From Diplolepis rosae (Eukaryota > Arthropoda > Insecta > Hymenoptera > Diplolepididae), in contig JAPYXD010000723.1 of NCBI GenBank assembly GCA_030998225.1, forward strand, positions 20,434,001 through 20,498,000: DNA of 64,000 bases, given 5' to 3'. Below the pieces are notes generated by a model. That model did no database searches, was not told the origin of the DNA, and worked only from the letters and a program-made list of their open reading frames with translations. Below, piece by piece: positions 12,268 to 24,300 of this stretch. Position numbers and translations under genes: made by a program. Within the stretch, counting starts at the first letter, position 1. Every line of letters starts with the position of its first letter.

Positions 12268-12707
12268 ATTAATTTCGAAATGATAAAATGAATTTGCATT
12301 AAGGTTCGTAATAGACTCAAGATAATTTGAGACTTAACGATTGCGTGAACTGGACTCTTATCGGTCTTATCAAAAGTTACTTGGACGTAGATTGAGAAAA
12401 TAATAGTGATTACTGTAATGCTGAGGTACAACTCTATTTAATTTCCTACTCAAGCGGCATCAATTGTCTACCCTATGAACATGCGTCACGTGCAAAAGCA
12501 TTCAGTGAGCCACGAATTCAAGTTTGTTCATGTGTGTGTATCTGTGTGAGTATATATAAAGAGCATACATTATGTATTTGTTGTTATCTGCCGGTTTACG
12601 CGTATGAAACGCGGTTTATGAGGTAAACCGTCGGTCAATGACTGACATTAGCCAATCCACTAATCTAGAATGTTGTTGGCTACATCTAATGCAAATATAT
12701 CTATTGA

Positions 12708-12744
<37 letters not shown>

Positions 12745-12943
12745 TCGTACTTATCTTTGAACTCCCTAAAACATTGATCTCATATTTTATGCTACTAAAA
12801 TACACCTACCACTTAACATTTTCGGAAATTTCTGTTGAAATTACTTTTCTGTGCATAAATCTAGAGACCCTGGCTCTGACCCGGGATGGAAAGCCAAACT
12901 AGACCAGGGATTAGTCAGATAGATACGAAAATCCCAAATACGC
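12268..12943. other. Unassigned spacer with a TA microsatellite
   Basis: A (TA)n run covers 12711-12741. A GC-richer segment near 12866-12908 has GACCC/GGGTC-type words that resemble the segments at 14800-14826 and 18825-18851. No gene is seen. Confidence 0.5.
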
Positions 12944-14553
12944 AATCAGAAAAAACGTCTGGTTAAATTTACTAAAGCTAATCGGTTAAAATATTTCCGG
13001 TTAGAATGACTAAACTTTTAGTTAATTTCACCAGAAAAATTGTTTACTTCTTATGGTTAAAAAATTCTGATCGTATACACGGTGACCCATTTTAATCTAT
13101 AATCCCAAATAACTTCTAAAATACTTTATCTACGAAAAAATGGTTCGGACAAAGGTTGACCAGGACCGAGGGAAACATTTGACTATACTATCAATTTTGA
13201 CCTTGAGGTCAATCTTCAAGGTCAAATGGAGGTAGGACCCTTTTCTTAAATGAGAACCCCTATTTTTGACTGCGGATTTGAAAAGGTCAAAAATGAACTG
13301 AATTCAACAACAAAAATTTATCCGGGTACAGAGTTCAATCTAAGAAAAATCGTCTTGACCCTCAAGTCACCTTGAAAATGGACCTTAAGGTCAGGATGGT
13401 CAAGGTGATATACACCTTAAAATTTCATTGACTTTTGTGAAGGATCTTGAACGTTTAATTACCCCGAAAAACGAAGAAAATTCAGAAAAAGGGCATCTGG
13501 TCGTTTCTCGGACATTTGGCCTTGATTTTTTACCTTTCCAAGGTCACAAAAAACATTTTTCCACAGGTCATTTTTACGTGAAATTTCCCGCTCTTTTCAA
13601 ATCCGCAGTCAAAAATAGGGGTTCTCATTTAAGAAAAGGGTTTTACCTCCATTTGACCTTGAAAATTGACCTCAAGGTCAAAATTGATGGTACAGTCAAA
13701 TGTCCCCCTCGGTCCTGGTCAACCTTTATCCAAACCATTTTTTCGTAGATAAAGTATTTTAGAAGATATTTGGGATTGTAGATTAAAATGGGTCACCGTG
13801 TATATTCTGGTATTATCATTACAATTAATGTTACAGGAAAATATATTAAAAGTAGTTTCAAGATACGCCGTTGGCAACGTTACTGTCTACACAATCTGGT
13901 GCCTTTTAGTTTTCACTATGGATGTTGATACCGGTTTCCTGTTAGTTACGTTATGCATTAGGCCGTTTGCTAAAACAAGTGAAAACTAAAACAAGGTAGT
14001 GTACAAAGGAATCTTAAAGATCTCGCATCTTGTCTCGAATTATTTTTACAAAGTTTCAAAGAAATATAGAATAAAGTGTACAAGATGTTAAGTGAGTGGA
14101 AGTTAGATAACTTAAAGGAAAAATTCAAAGGTAAAGAAATTGATAGATTATGGATTCACATGTATTCAAATGTACATTTTTAATAATAATATAAACAAAA
14201 TAAAATAATCTAACAATAATTATATGTTTTAATTTTGAAAATTATAATTCCTCTTGTCTTTAAATCATTTTTTATTTTTAAGGTTATGTTAGCATTCAAA
14301 TTGACTAAATTAGTTAAATTTACTGGAATATAACCATGAATGTAACGAGAAATTTTTCATTAGAAAAATTACAGTGATATCTACTAGAAAATTTTATTAC
14401 ATAAACTGGAATGAAAGATCAAAACAACCGAAAAGTGTTTAGTAGAATTTCTAACTTTCTTAACTGGAATTACTAGTACGGCTCTCCGTAACATTTTTTT
14501 CCAGTTGAAATAACCGGAATTCTGGTTGTTTTAACCAGACTTTTTTTTGAGTG
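12944..14553. mobile_element. CACTGAGAAAA-ended element family, copy 1
   Basis: The left end CAGAAAAAACGTCTGGTTAA pairs with the inverted right end, which reads AACCAGACTTTTTTTTGAGTG. The interior aligns with 15694-18738, for example the ATACCGGTTTCCTGTTAGTT and TTAAAGATCTCGCATCTTG segments. TGGTTAAA / TAACCGG words recur throughout. It carries no ORF. A 723-bp palindrome (13078-13800) is inserted in it; copy 2 lacks that insertion. Confidence 0.75.
13078..13800. mobile_element. Palindromic foldback element with AAGGTCA motifs
   Basis: 723 bp with arms of about 200 bp (13078-13280 and 13590-13800) that are over 90% identical by eye. Ends are CACGGTGACCCATTTTAATC and its complement. TATA flanks both sides. 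The empty site is visible in copy 2 of the host element near 15817-15840. AAGGTCA / TGACCTT words occur many times in both orientations. The open frame at 13428-13748 is a by-product of the arms and I do not call it a gene. Confidence 0.85.
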
Positions 14554-14564
14554 TCGCGTTGTAG

Positions 14565-14779
14565 TCCCTTCTAGAAATCATCGATTGGGCACGATTGGAT
14601 TCGGTTGACCCGATTGAGAAAGATTAAGTAACACGATAGAAATCAATCAACTTAATTGTTTCCAATCGTATTTCACAATAGAAATCAATTAATTCAATTG
14701 TTTCCAATCGTGCTTCTTTATCGTTCTCTATCGGATCAATTGAATCTAATCGTGTCCAATCGATTATTTCTAGAAGGGA
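14565..14779. mobile_element. Palindromic MITE, CCCTTCTAGAAAT ends
   Basis: 215 bp. TCCCTTCTAGAAATCATCGA pairs with its inverted copy at the right end, and arms of about 100 bp are rich in ATCGATTGG / CAATCG words. Non-coding. Confidence 0.75.
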
Positions 14780-14785
14780 TCATTA

Positions 14786-15693
14786 TTTTGCCAGCCCATT
14801 CCCAGGCCCGGGCCTGTTCTGGACCACGGAAAACAATTTAGATGAGAATAAAGTATTTATAAAAATGTATGCGCATTTATAAAAAAACAGTAACCATTGA
14901 GTTGCGAAAAATGGTAAAAGTGCATTTTTCATTTTGACGTGAAAAATATGCCACATACGAGAAGGGTATTTTTTATGAATGAAAATAGATATGGAATTCG
15001 ATAAAATACTATTGTCTTATTAAGAAATCATATTGTGGATTGATTAGAAAGAATTAATCACTTCGAAATAAATTAGGAATCGTAGATAACTACTTAGCAG
15101 TCACAACTGACTTCTAATGGTTTAAGTGTTTTATACAAAGGGATCGCAATTCATGTCTGATAACTCGTGCTTTAATTCAGGCATAACTTTTCCATGTCAG
15201 TGTATGTATGAGTACAATTGTGAACAGAAGGGGCGAGATACGTATTAACTACTACGGTCTACATGAGTGAGATATTCCAGAAATGGGATTACAACAAGCC
15301 GTTTGTTGCTTCAGAAATCCCAGTTTGCTGCACATGAAACGACAGAAACTTGAAAAGCATAAATGTTCAGAGGTACGCATTTAATTATATCAACATAACA
15401 TGCTTAAATTAAATTTGAGGATTTGGTAGATTTATTTAAATAATTCATATTATCGGAATAATTTGAAGAAATTGGATTAAAATTTATTATTTCCTGTAAA
15501 ATTTATAGTTGGTGAGCGAATTAAAATTATTTTATTCTATTCTCTATTTATCCAGCTCCAGATTAGAGTAGGCGTTTCATTTCACACCAGGGCAACTTTA
15601 AGGAATTTCTTAAATCATTGAAATTTACACATTTGTTCAGTTAGTAATTTATGTATAGGATGTACAAAAATTGTAGAAACTTACAAATAACTG
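14786..15693. other. Unassigned spacer
   Basis: A GC-rich CCCAGGCCCGGGCCTG palindrome lies at about 14800-14816. A similar sequence lies at the same relative place downstream of copy 2 (18825-18851), so the duplicated segment may extend past the element. Otherwise nothing is seen. Confidence 0.5.
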
Positions 15694-16175
15694 AACTGAG
15701 AAAAAAAATGTTCGGGTAAATTTACTAAAGCCAAGCGGTTAGAAAATATCGGGTTAAAATGACTAAACTTATAGTTAATTTCACCAGAAAAATTGTTTAC
15801 TTATTATGGTTAAAAAATTCTGGTTATATATATTCTGGTATTATTTTCCAGTCAATGTAACAGGAAAATATAGTAAAAGTAGTTTTAAGATACTCCGTTG
15901 ACCGCGTTACTGTCTAATCAATCTGGCGCCTTTTCATTTTTCGGTATACACTCGAGATTCCCTCGAACGAGAAGCTCGAGTATCCACAGGGCCGGTTAAC
16001 CTCTAATGGATGAGGTGTTCGCGTAGCTTAGTTAAAGTGCACAGTTGTACGCGGCGCTAGTTTTTGCGAGTGGGCTGAGTGCGCAAGGAGAACTGGCATC
16101 ATATGCGTTCCGCCATTGTTATTTATAAGACATTACAAGTATTTAACAATTCATTGTGCGTGATTGTACATTATC

Positions 16176-16330
16176 ATGGATAAAAAATACGTAATTCAGT
16201 GTGCTGTTCGTGGGTGTATACCACCAAAAAGCGTCAGAAGGAAAGTGTGCCCATTTATCGGTTTCCGAAAAGAGGAGATGCCGGGCAACGATGGATAGAA
16301 GCTTGCGCGAATTCCTACTTGTCGTAGTTA
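16176..16330 (+). pseudogene. THAP zinc-finger fragment with a 1-base frameshift
   Basis: From the ATG at 16176 the reading is MDKKYVIQCAVRGC, which has the first C-x4-C pair expected of a THAP finger. About 25 codons later a single-base shift is needed to continue as PIYRFPKRGDAGQRWIEAC, the family's F/Y-R-F-P-K ... RW signature. THAP fingers are the N-terminal DNA-binding domain of P-element-like transposases and some host regulators. No downstream catalytic domain is visible, so this is a dead relic of a THAP-type gene, probably of transposon origin. Confidence 0.6.
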
Positions 16331-16745
16331 AAATACCGTCAGTAGTAGAAAGGAAATTTTTTATTTCTCATCGACATTTTCATATGCTTTTAAGGTTCGC
16401 AGTTCGTTGCACAGGAAAATTTTCTGTATATCTTCTGAAAATAAAAATACAATTTAAAAATATTTTTGATTTTTACTTATTACGACAAAACCAAAATTTA
16501 ATGCAAAATTGTGAGAATATAATTCAAGATTGAGAAGTTAATATCAACTTCTTATTCTTGAATTAGATTTTGATAATTTTGCATTCAATCTTCAATTTCC
16601 TTTTAATTATATTCTCTACAACGCATTTAAAGAACCTACGTATGCATGTATGTGCACTATAGTTCATATGCACAGTTGTACGCGGCGCTAGTTGCTAATC
16701 GTCCACCATCTATGCATTGAGTTTGCACGGCCTGAGTATAAAAGT

Positions 16746-17420
16746 GTACAAACAAATTGCGTGTAATTTCGTATACAGTTGTTAGTTTGGCATCAACTTT
16801 AAGATGGTGTGTAAAAACGAGCATTTTCATCATATTTTTATTTTTTATTGCCGTAAAGGAAAGAACGCAACACGGGCTGCTAAAACGTTACGTGACGTGT
16901 ATGATGAGGAAGCCTTAAAAGACAGACAGTGTCGAAAATGGTTTGATAAATTTCGTTCTGGGGATTTTCACTCAAAGATGAGCAACGTTCAAGTCGGCCA
17001 AATGAAGTTGATGATGCCCAAATCAAAGCCATAATGGAATCGGATCGTCATGTAACTACACCACACACATCTTTAGCCACTCGCCAAAAATTATTAAGGC
17101 TTAGTTGGTAAGTGATGTTACATCCACCATATAGCCCTGACCTTCCACCATCAGATTACTATTTATTTCGATTTTTGCAGAACTCCTTGAATGGTAAAAC
17201 TTTCAATGATGATGAAGCTATGAAATCGCACTTGATTCAGTTTTTTGCGGATAAAGACCAGAACTTCTATGAGCGTGAAATAATAAAGTTACCAGAAAGA
17301 TGGCAAAAGGTCATTGAACAAAATGGAAAATATATAATTTATTAAAGTTCATTCCTTGTATTCAAAAAAATGTGTTTAGTTTGCATGAAAAAATCGGCAA
17401 TACAGTTCGATCAACCTAAT
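16746..17420 (+). pseudogene. Internally deleted mariner transposon, copy 2
   Basis: An N-terminal frame from 16804 gives a mariner helix-turn-helix region (AAKTLRDVYDEEALKDRQCR, then KWFDKFRSGDF). After about 17060 it jumps over most of the catalytic domain. It resumes at 17112 with HPPYSPDLPPSDYYLF and runs to FYEREIIKLPERWQKVIEQN. The third catalytic aspartate region (SPDLPPSD) remains but the first two are lost. The 3' terminal repeat ends about 17420 (AACCTAATA). It is the same family as 8311-9077. Confidence 0.85.
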
Positions 17421-17696
17421 ATAGTACGAGAAAATTAGCCATTATCGATCCTAACCTAAAATAATATTAATTACTGTTTCATATTCGAGCGCGTCTTATC
17501 CCATAGTAGTGGGGGAAGAGTGGTCGATCAGTTGATCGTTGTAGAGAACGGTGATGCGCTCGTATAAGGGAATGCACGTTGTAGGAAATCTAGAGTGTAC
17601 ATGCTGACACCGGTTTCCTGTTAGTTATATTATACATTAGGCCGTTTGCAAAAACAAGTGAAAACGATAACAAGGTAGAGTTCAAAGGGATCTTAA

Positions 17697-18221
17697 GGTG
17701 GCTTGATCGTTTGGTGTTGTATGAAGTGAGGGGCACCGTGGGGGCACGTGTTACATGAATGCTCATTGCTACTTATTTTTTTAATAATCATATGTATTAT
17801 AGTTACATCTGAGTAGAAGGGTAAGAAATCACGGAAATGTCCCCTGAAAAAAGTGATAGTAAAAATTTATTAGTTTCACCTCGAGGCGGTTTTTTATATT
17901 CTGTACTTTTCTCGCAATTTTCTCTTGATTGAAGTCGTCAACCCTTTGTTTTTATAATACTAATAGATTCCTCGAAACCGAAAGTACTATTATATATTTG
18001 ATTTATGGGGACTTGTGTTTTGTTCCGAAGTTTCGCCGATTTTGATGAGGAATCCCATAAGACTACGTGTTAAACTGACATTTTTTCGGTAGCGATTTTT
18101 TCGGCATTGACATCGTCAACCACGGTATTTCTTTTTTCCAAATGAATCTAGCATATTTTATTAAGATAATCTCTAAGTTTCAGAGCAATCTGTAATTTTT
18201 TTCAAAAACGCTCAAGCCACC
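17697..18221. mobile_element. TTAA-flanked MITE, GGTGGCTTGA ends
   Basis: Ends GGTGGCTTGA and TCAAGCCACC are inverted. TTAA occurs at 17693-17696 and 18222-18225. The empty site, with one TTAA, is at 14014-14017 in copy 1 of the host element, which directly shows the insertion and its 4-bp duplication. 525 bp, non-coding. Confidence 0.85.
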
Positions 18222-18738
18222 TTAAAGATCTCGCATCTTGTCTCGAATTACTTTTAAAAAGTTTCAAAAAAATAGAGAATACAGTATACAAGGTGTTAAA
18301 TGAGTAGAAGTTAGATAACTTAAAGGAAAAATTCAAAGGTAAAGAAATTTGTAGATTGTAGATTTATATGTATTCAAACATACATTTTTAATAATAGTAT
18401 AAACAAAATTCCATTTTGAAAATTATAACCCCCACGTCTTTAAATCATTATTTATTTTTAAGGTTATGTTAGCATTAAACCGGGAAATTTTAGTAAATTT
18501 AACTAGAAATATGGTAACGTTAAATGGACTAAATTAGTTAAATTTACCAGAATATAAGCATAAATGCAACGGGAAGTTTTCTACAAGAAAAATTACGGTG
18601 ATATCAACTAGAAAATTTTATTACGTTAACTGGAATAAAAGATCAAAACAACCGAAAAGTGTTTACTAGAATTTCTAACATTTTTAACCGGAATTACTAG
18701 TACAGCTCTCCTTTTTTAACCAGACTATTTTCTCAGTG

Positions 18739-19735
18739 TGTTAATGATTGTGTTTTCGAAATAAAGACTTTAAATACGAAACTTGTTGGGATCAGAAAAA
18801 TTTATTTATTAACTAACTCATTTTCCAGGCCCGGGGTCTGGTTTGGACCCTATTTGAACCATATATTTTTCTTCCCTCACAGAAAATCTCTGTTTCAAAA
18901 GAGTTGAAGAAGCAAAAAATAGATGTTTTCCAGAATTAAACAATTTTGAAACATTAAATTTAGATAATAAAGTTCTTATTTGAACTTTCTTCTGATAATG
19001 TAATTAACACTTGAAATAGGGTTTATTTTGAGAATTAGGGGATCAATTTCATAAATTTTTATTCAGATTATATTCTCCAATTTTCACTTGAATTTCATGT
19101 CGATCAAATTTCCAATTAGCTCGATATCATAAATTATACATATATTTCTCCTTGGATTATGCACTACCATCGAAATCTCTACAATCATTGGCGAAAATTC
19201 CTATCAAGAACACTGATACCAATGCGCAATTCTGCAGAGAATATCGAGACACGGAAATCTCTGCAATTAATTTAAAGTGGCATTTTCTCACGAAATCCTA
19301 TATACTTTTGTAACTGTATCTATCTATGATGTCAGAATTCCTGCATGTGTAAGTGCAGTATTATTATCTTAAACATACTCGTGGGAAGAAACAGTTACTA
19401 TGCAAAATGTCGAAAATTTAATGCCAAAAACGGGACTGCATTTACTTCTATGTAATTCAAGATAAACATGTTCTTTTGAATTGTGTCAATTTAACAGAAC
19501 AATTTCACACAATTTTATCTCATCTTATCACAATTAATCTTTGTAGATAAAGAGAAGAATAATTTAGAGTAAATAGAAATATTCAAAAAAGCCTCACATG
19601 AATTTTTGTTTTTTTTTATTACACTGAAACATCAAGAAACAAAATCACTATTGCGAACATGGGTTCTGTAAATCTAAATTATGAGAAATCTATTCATGGA
19701 AATAAATGAAGTCGCCTACCAAATTCTTTGGTATA
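18739..19735. other. Unassigned DNA
   Basis: Apart from the GC-rich CCAGGCCCGGGGTCTG segment at about 18826, I see no bounded feature. Confidence 0.4.
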
Positions 19736-19739
19736 TTAA

Positions 19740-20438
19740 GGCCACGGATCAATCGAACCACGTGACTAAATTATATATTTATTCGTTCATGTAAAATGAG
19801 TTTTTTAATTTACAAAGTATTTTTCTGAAAATTTAGGAAATGTAACAATTGAGGCGCTTAGAGCAAAAGAAAAGTAAATGTTGTTGTCATAGAAAAGTGA
19901 AATATAAAAACGGTTGGAGCAGAAGGGAGACAAATCTTCTTCAGCGGTAAAGCGAAACAAAATAAAGTTGGAGAAAAAGGAAGACAAATCTTCTTCAGCG
20001 GTAAAACGAAACAAAATGAAGTTGGAGCAAAAGAGCGACTCGGTCACCCTGCTTTAATGTTGGAGCAAAAGCGAGACAACCGAGTCATTCTTTTCCTCCA
20101 ACTTTATTTTGTTTCGCTTTACCGCTGAAGAAGATTTGTCTTCCTTTTTCTCCAACTTTATTTTGTTTCGCTTTACCGCTGAAGAAGATTTGTCTTCCTT
20201 TTTCTCCAACCGTTTTCGTGTTTCACTTTTCTATGACAACAATATTTACTTTCCTTTTGCTCTAAGCGTCTCAATTACAGTTAACTGTAAAATTTTATTC
20301 AAACGAAGTTGATAGACGTTCTTTATCGTTTTCTGCTATATTTCCCAAATTTCGAGGAAGACATTTTGTAAAATAGGGAAGTTATCTTAAACGAAATTTT
20401 ACAGGAATTTGGTCACGTTATCTGATTGATTCATAGCC
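19740..20438. mobile_element. TTAA-flanked palindrome with amplified subrepeats
   Basis: 699 bp flanked by TTAA (19736-19739, 20439-20442). The ends match as inverted repeats with mismatches (GGCCACGGATCAATC / GATTGATTCATAGCC). Each arm holds two tandem copies of a subrepeat of about 54 bp containing GACAAATCTTCTTCAGCGG, giving four copies in all. Frames through the arms repeat FRFTAEEDLSSFFSN in opposite orientations, as expected from the palindrome; these are not genes. Confidence 0.8.
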
Positions 20439-20442
20439 TTAA

Positions 20443-20816
20443 GCCTATTTATTAACAATTAGTGAAAACTATGAATTCGTAATGAAGTGATATTTATTTT
20501 ATAAGAAGTTCCAAATGATTTAGTAATAAGTTAATTAAAAATTTAATAATTAATTCCTACTTATGTATTTAGTAGCACTTATTAAAATAATCGAATTTGA
20601 TGATTGCAAAATTACAATGCTTCTTTGTATTCTTTAAAACATAGTACAGAATATACTCATTAAATAATAAGTACAGATTAACAAAATGTGACTATATCCA
20701 AGTTTCAGCAAACTTTATTGTAGAGATTACCCACCAAAGTTTCTCCGTGTACAATAGAAATTCCATAAAAATGGTAGTCGTCATTTAAACCCATAGGCTG
20801 GAAATCGCGATAGCAG
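20443..20816. other. Spacer left of the large transposon
   Basis: AT-rich, no ORF. It ends GATAGCAG immediately before the left terminus of the large element. Confidence 0.4.
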
Positions 20817-20925
20817 CCCGAGTCGAAATATGGCGCGACTTTACCGCTCCAAGTAGAACTTTTACCTCTACTTTGGGACTCCTTGTTATACTATCTATTA
20901 CTAGCTCCTACTTTACCGCTCTTCG
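20817..20925. repeat. Left terminal inverted repeat and subterminal repeats
   Basis: The 33-bp TIR occupies 20817-20849. ACTTTACCGCTC at the TIR end (20838-20849) recurs at 20910-20921, and a variant (TACTTTGGGACTCC) lies between them. An AGCCCCTACA word at 20962-20971 also appears near the right end. By analogy with CACTA elements these are probable transposase-binding sites. Confidence 0.8.
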
Positions 20926-21344
20926 AAATATTTTCATTCTATTTTGATTCTACAAAGTTATAGCCCCTACAATAAAGGTCTTGCCCCTAAAACTACGTTT
21001 GTGATCACCATCTCCTTTAAACCTCTATAAGTCCAATAACATATTTTGAGTCCTGTTTTAACGCTATGCAATCTTTATACTGTTTTTAATTTCTCTTGAA
21101 ACGCTCCTTTAGTTCTGAATTGTACAATTTCACAACAAAATAATTTATTTTTAAAAAAATGAAAAAATAATTTTTTATTATTTTCAATTGCAATATAGTC
21201 GTATATATGCTTGTCACTTCCATATACATATAACATAATTTGATGTTTGAGGAATAATGTTATTCAAATATTGTTACCAGTTTATGGAAAATGTAAAAAT
21301 TAATAATTATTTTCTCGCAATAAATGTACATTTTGGAAATAGTT

Positions 21345-21350
21345 TTTATT
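21345..21350 (-). terminator. Polyadenylation signal of the transposase gene
   Basis: AATAAA on the minus strand about 30 nt downstream of the stop codon at 21380, the usual place for a short 3' UTR. Confidence 0.5.
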
Positions 21351-21379
21351 GTTTAAAAATGTACACAATATTACAAACG

Positions 21380-24300
21380 TTATTCAATTTCTTTATTATT
21401 AATAGGTATTGCTACATAAATCTCATCATCTAAGTTAATACAAATACAAGGTGTTATAAGTGCTGAAATAGGAACAGCTTTAAAATTATTTAAATTTTGG
21501 CATTTGTATAAAAAGTCAATCGTACTGTAGACACTTACATCTCCCATTCCGACAAATGCACTGTCACATTGAAGTGTTTTAATTATTGCATAGTGCTCGT
21601 TTTCGCAATCGCAAGGTTGTTGTATACAATTACAATATGATACTTTTACAAAATAATTGATACTACCAAGTTGCTTTACACCTTCATCGAAAAACGAAAC
21701 TGTAGAAGATGAAGTTTTCGTTGCTCGGCCGTACATTGCAGATATATATAATTTATTATATTTCAGCAATCGATGATAATTCCACATAGTTACATCATGT
21801 AAAGCAATACCTTTCTCAGCGAGAGCATTTCTGACGATACCTGGTATTTCATCAAAAGTTTTATACACACCAACACTATAACAATGAGGGTGCAATTGTT
21901 GTGTAATTTTTACTTGTTTTTTTCTTTTTAAACAAAATTCACGAATCTTTTCATCTTCTACAGTTTCGATTAATCCTATCATTTTCAGGAATTGATTGTG
22001 TGATCTAGAAATTTGTGTGTCTATGCGACGAGTACCATGAATGAGTTTTAAGTATTGCCCATTCAAATTTTCATACTCATAACATGTGTAAGCCCATAAT
22101 GGTCCTAAATTTTGTACACAATCTGCGTAATGTAAAAGCTGATGTACATTTATAGTACAAAATTGGAGTCCATACATGTCTTGAAACTCTCGGACAAATC
22201 TACGTAATAAGTCTCGAGCTGTAAACAACATTTGATCAGTAATTTGTTCAGAACTCAAAATTGCTAATCCCAAAACAAAACGTAAAAAATGCTCAAAATA
22301 ATCTAATCGCATTATTCCTTCGAAGATGGGAAGAGAGTAATAGAACAGAAAATATTTTAATTCTGACACTTTCCAATGGGTTAAATCTAACACCGTTCGC
22401 GGCATGCGATGAATAAAATTTGGCGGTTTTATAGTTGCCAATCGAGTGTTGATGACATCAATCACGTTGTATAGTGAAAATGACTTGCCTTTAAATTCCG
22501 AATCAAAAAATAAAGACATCATTTTCTTTAAAATGCCACCATCAGCACCGTGCATACGATCGATTCCCACACCACGTATAAAATCTGGCATGAGTCTAGA
22601 AAAAATTGTGTGACCTTTTACTCCCATCACGGGCTGATTCAGAGTTGCTCTATCGGCATGCAAGAGAGTTTCGCGTAAAGTCCTCAGAGATAATTCTTCT
22701 TCATATGGATAAATGTGGACTCTACCTCCAGATTGTAATAAAAAACTTTCACCTTTATATAAACACGAAGCACATCCGTAATCACCATTATATTGTATAA
22801 AATTTAAACATTCATATTTAGCAGGAAGGTCGCATACTCCCATCAAAAGCACTCCTCTCACAGTAAGGGCGGTATTATCAGATAAAGTAACTTCAATTCC
22901 ATCAAAAATTTGTTGTAAGTCTTCTCTAAATTTACTAAAGAATGCATTCATTATGGGCTTCTTATTATCAAACCAGTACCCAAGAAGCAACGTATTTTCT
23001 CTTTTTTTACGAATTTCAAATGGCAATTCGTTAACAGTTAAATAAACTGGCCACATACTAATTTTAGACGATTTGAAGACAGGAACTCCATCAGTGAACC
23101 ACGAAAAAGAGATATTGCGAGTGTCGGCTAGAAAGCCGTTACGCGACCATTCCTGGTATAAATGTCCATCGTATATATCCGATATGCTGTTTAGTACTTG
23201 TCTGGGTCTTTCAAATCGCCATTGAAGTTTATCATGAAATCCACGTCTTGCATATAATTCTTGTAGCTGTTCCCTAAGTGGTAGCCGGATAAAATAAGAC
23301 TTCTTCTGGCCCACACACACCTCACAATTATCATTCAACGATCTCAAATCTCCAAAGCAAGTTGAACAGTAATAATGTTTTATTAATACATTGTTGCGAA
23401 TGTTAAAAAATTTTCGGAATTTGTATAGACTGTTTGTCACTAAATTCTCACTCAAGCAGTGCAATTGCAAAACACATATAATATCCGCGATGCATTCCAT
23501 TGCAAGGTTGTGGTGTAAAAGAAGAGCTAAAATCAGTAACATGCTACCTTCAACGGATATTTCAGCACCACGGTATAACGGTTGATTACGGTTTTCAAGA
23601 TTAAAAATTCTAGGCTCATTTTCAAGGACCCCATCTTCATTATCAGTATCAGGTTCACTGAAACCTTCTTCACTCGAATGAAAATCGGCATCATCGTCTT
23701 CGTCACTCGCGTTTTCGACGGCTGCTCCTTCCATGACCCTATTTAAAGCATAGAATATGAAATAATGTAGAATATGCCGATGACATGAAATGAATCGAAA
23801 ACTAGCCAACACATTTTATAATCCGTTACAATATTTTAATATCTTTTGAACTTTTTTGTAACTTTTCGGAACATATCTTTAAAATATTGTGCATTCACAA
23901 TCGAATATTATTTATTTAATTTGCAGAAATTAATTAATCAAGTAACTGCTACATAATTGCGGCTAGTTTGACATTTATTCACATTAACGTTTGTAGAATG
24001 TAAATATCGCATTACAAATATCAGTATTCTAAAGTATCGAGCATAACTTACTCATCTCTCAAAACATTTCCATTTAAAGGGAGTCCTTGCATTGCTTCCT
24101 CTTGAATCTGTTGACGTATTTCTTCTATTCTATTTGTGTAAAAGGAATTATTATTAATTTTTGTAATGAAAACAAATTTTATATTTGTATAGGATAAAGG
24201 TACCAATTGTCAAGAAAATAAGAAAACTTTAATCTTTTATACTTTCTTCCTTATAATATTTATCATTGTTATAAACAGTAACTTTGAAATTGGTTTTCTA

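Larger units (their letters stand above)
15950..17605. mobile_element. Inserted element carrying a THAP relic and a mariner
   Basis: This segment is absent from copy 1 of the host element. It starts TACACTCGAGATTCCCTCG and ends in a diverged inverted match (GAAATCTAGAGTGTA), suggesting its own terminal repeats. It contains a decayed THAP finger (16176-16330), two exact copies of a 24-bp sequence (16039-16062 and 16670-16693) and an internally deleted mariner (16746-17420). The target duplication could not be resolved. Confidence 0.5.
15694..18738. mobile_element. CACTGAGAAAA-ended element family, copy 2, with nested insertions
   Basis: Ends are ACTGAGAAAAAAAATG and, inverted, TTTTCTCAGTG. 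The backbone aligns with copy 1 (12944-14553). Relative to copy 1 it has gained a segment of about 1.65 kb (15950-17605, THAP relic plus mariner) and a 525-bp TTAA element (17697-18221). Confidence 0.75.

Noticed and set aside
12708..12902. ORF starting in the TA microsatellite
   Set aside because: Begins with translated TA repeats (YIYIYI) and shows no domain.
13428..13748. 106-codon ORF
   Set aside because: Lies in the right arm of a palindromic element; no domain signal.
19805..20312. Two ORFs with repeated FRFTAEEDLSSFFSN peptides
   Set aside because: They are mirror images produced by the palindrome and its tandem subrepeats.
23739..23812. Transposase start at the ATG at 23812, giving a single-exon 810-residue protein
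   Set aside because: A spliced model with two upstream exons joins in frame at an AG acceptor at 23739-23740 and supplies a better N-terminus; the residues before it look like translated intron.
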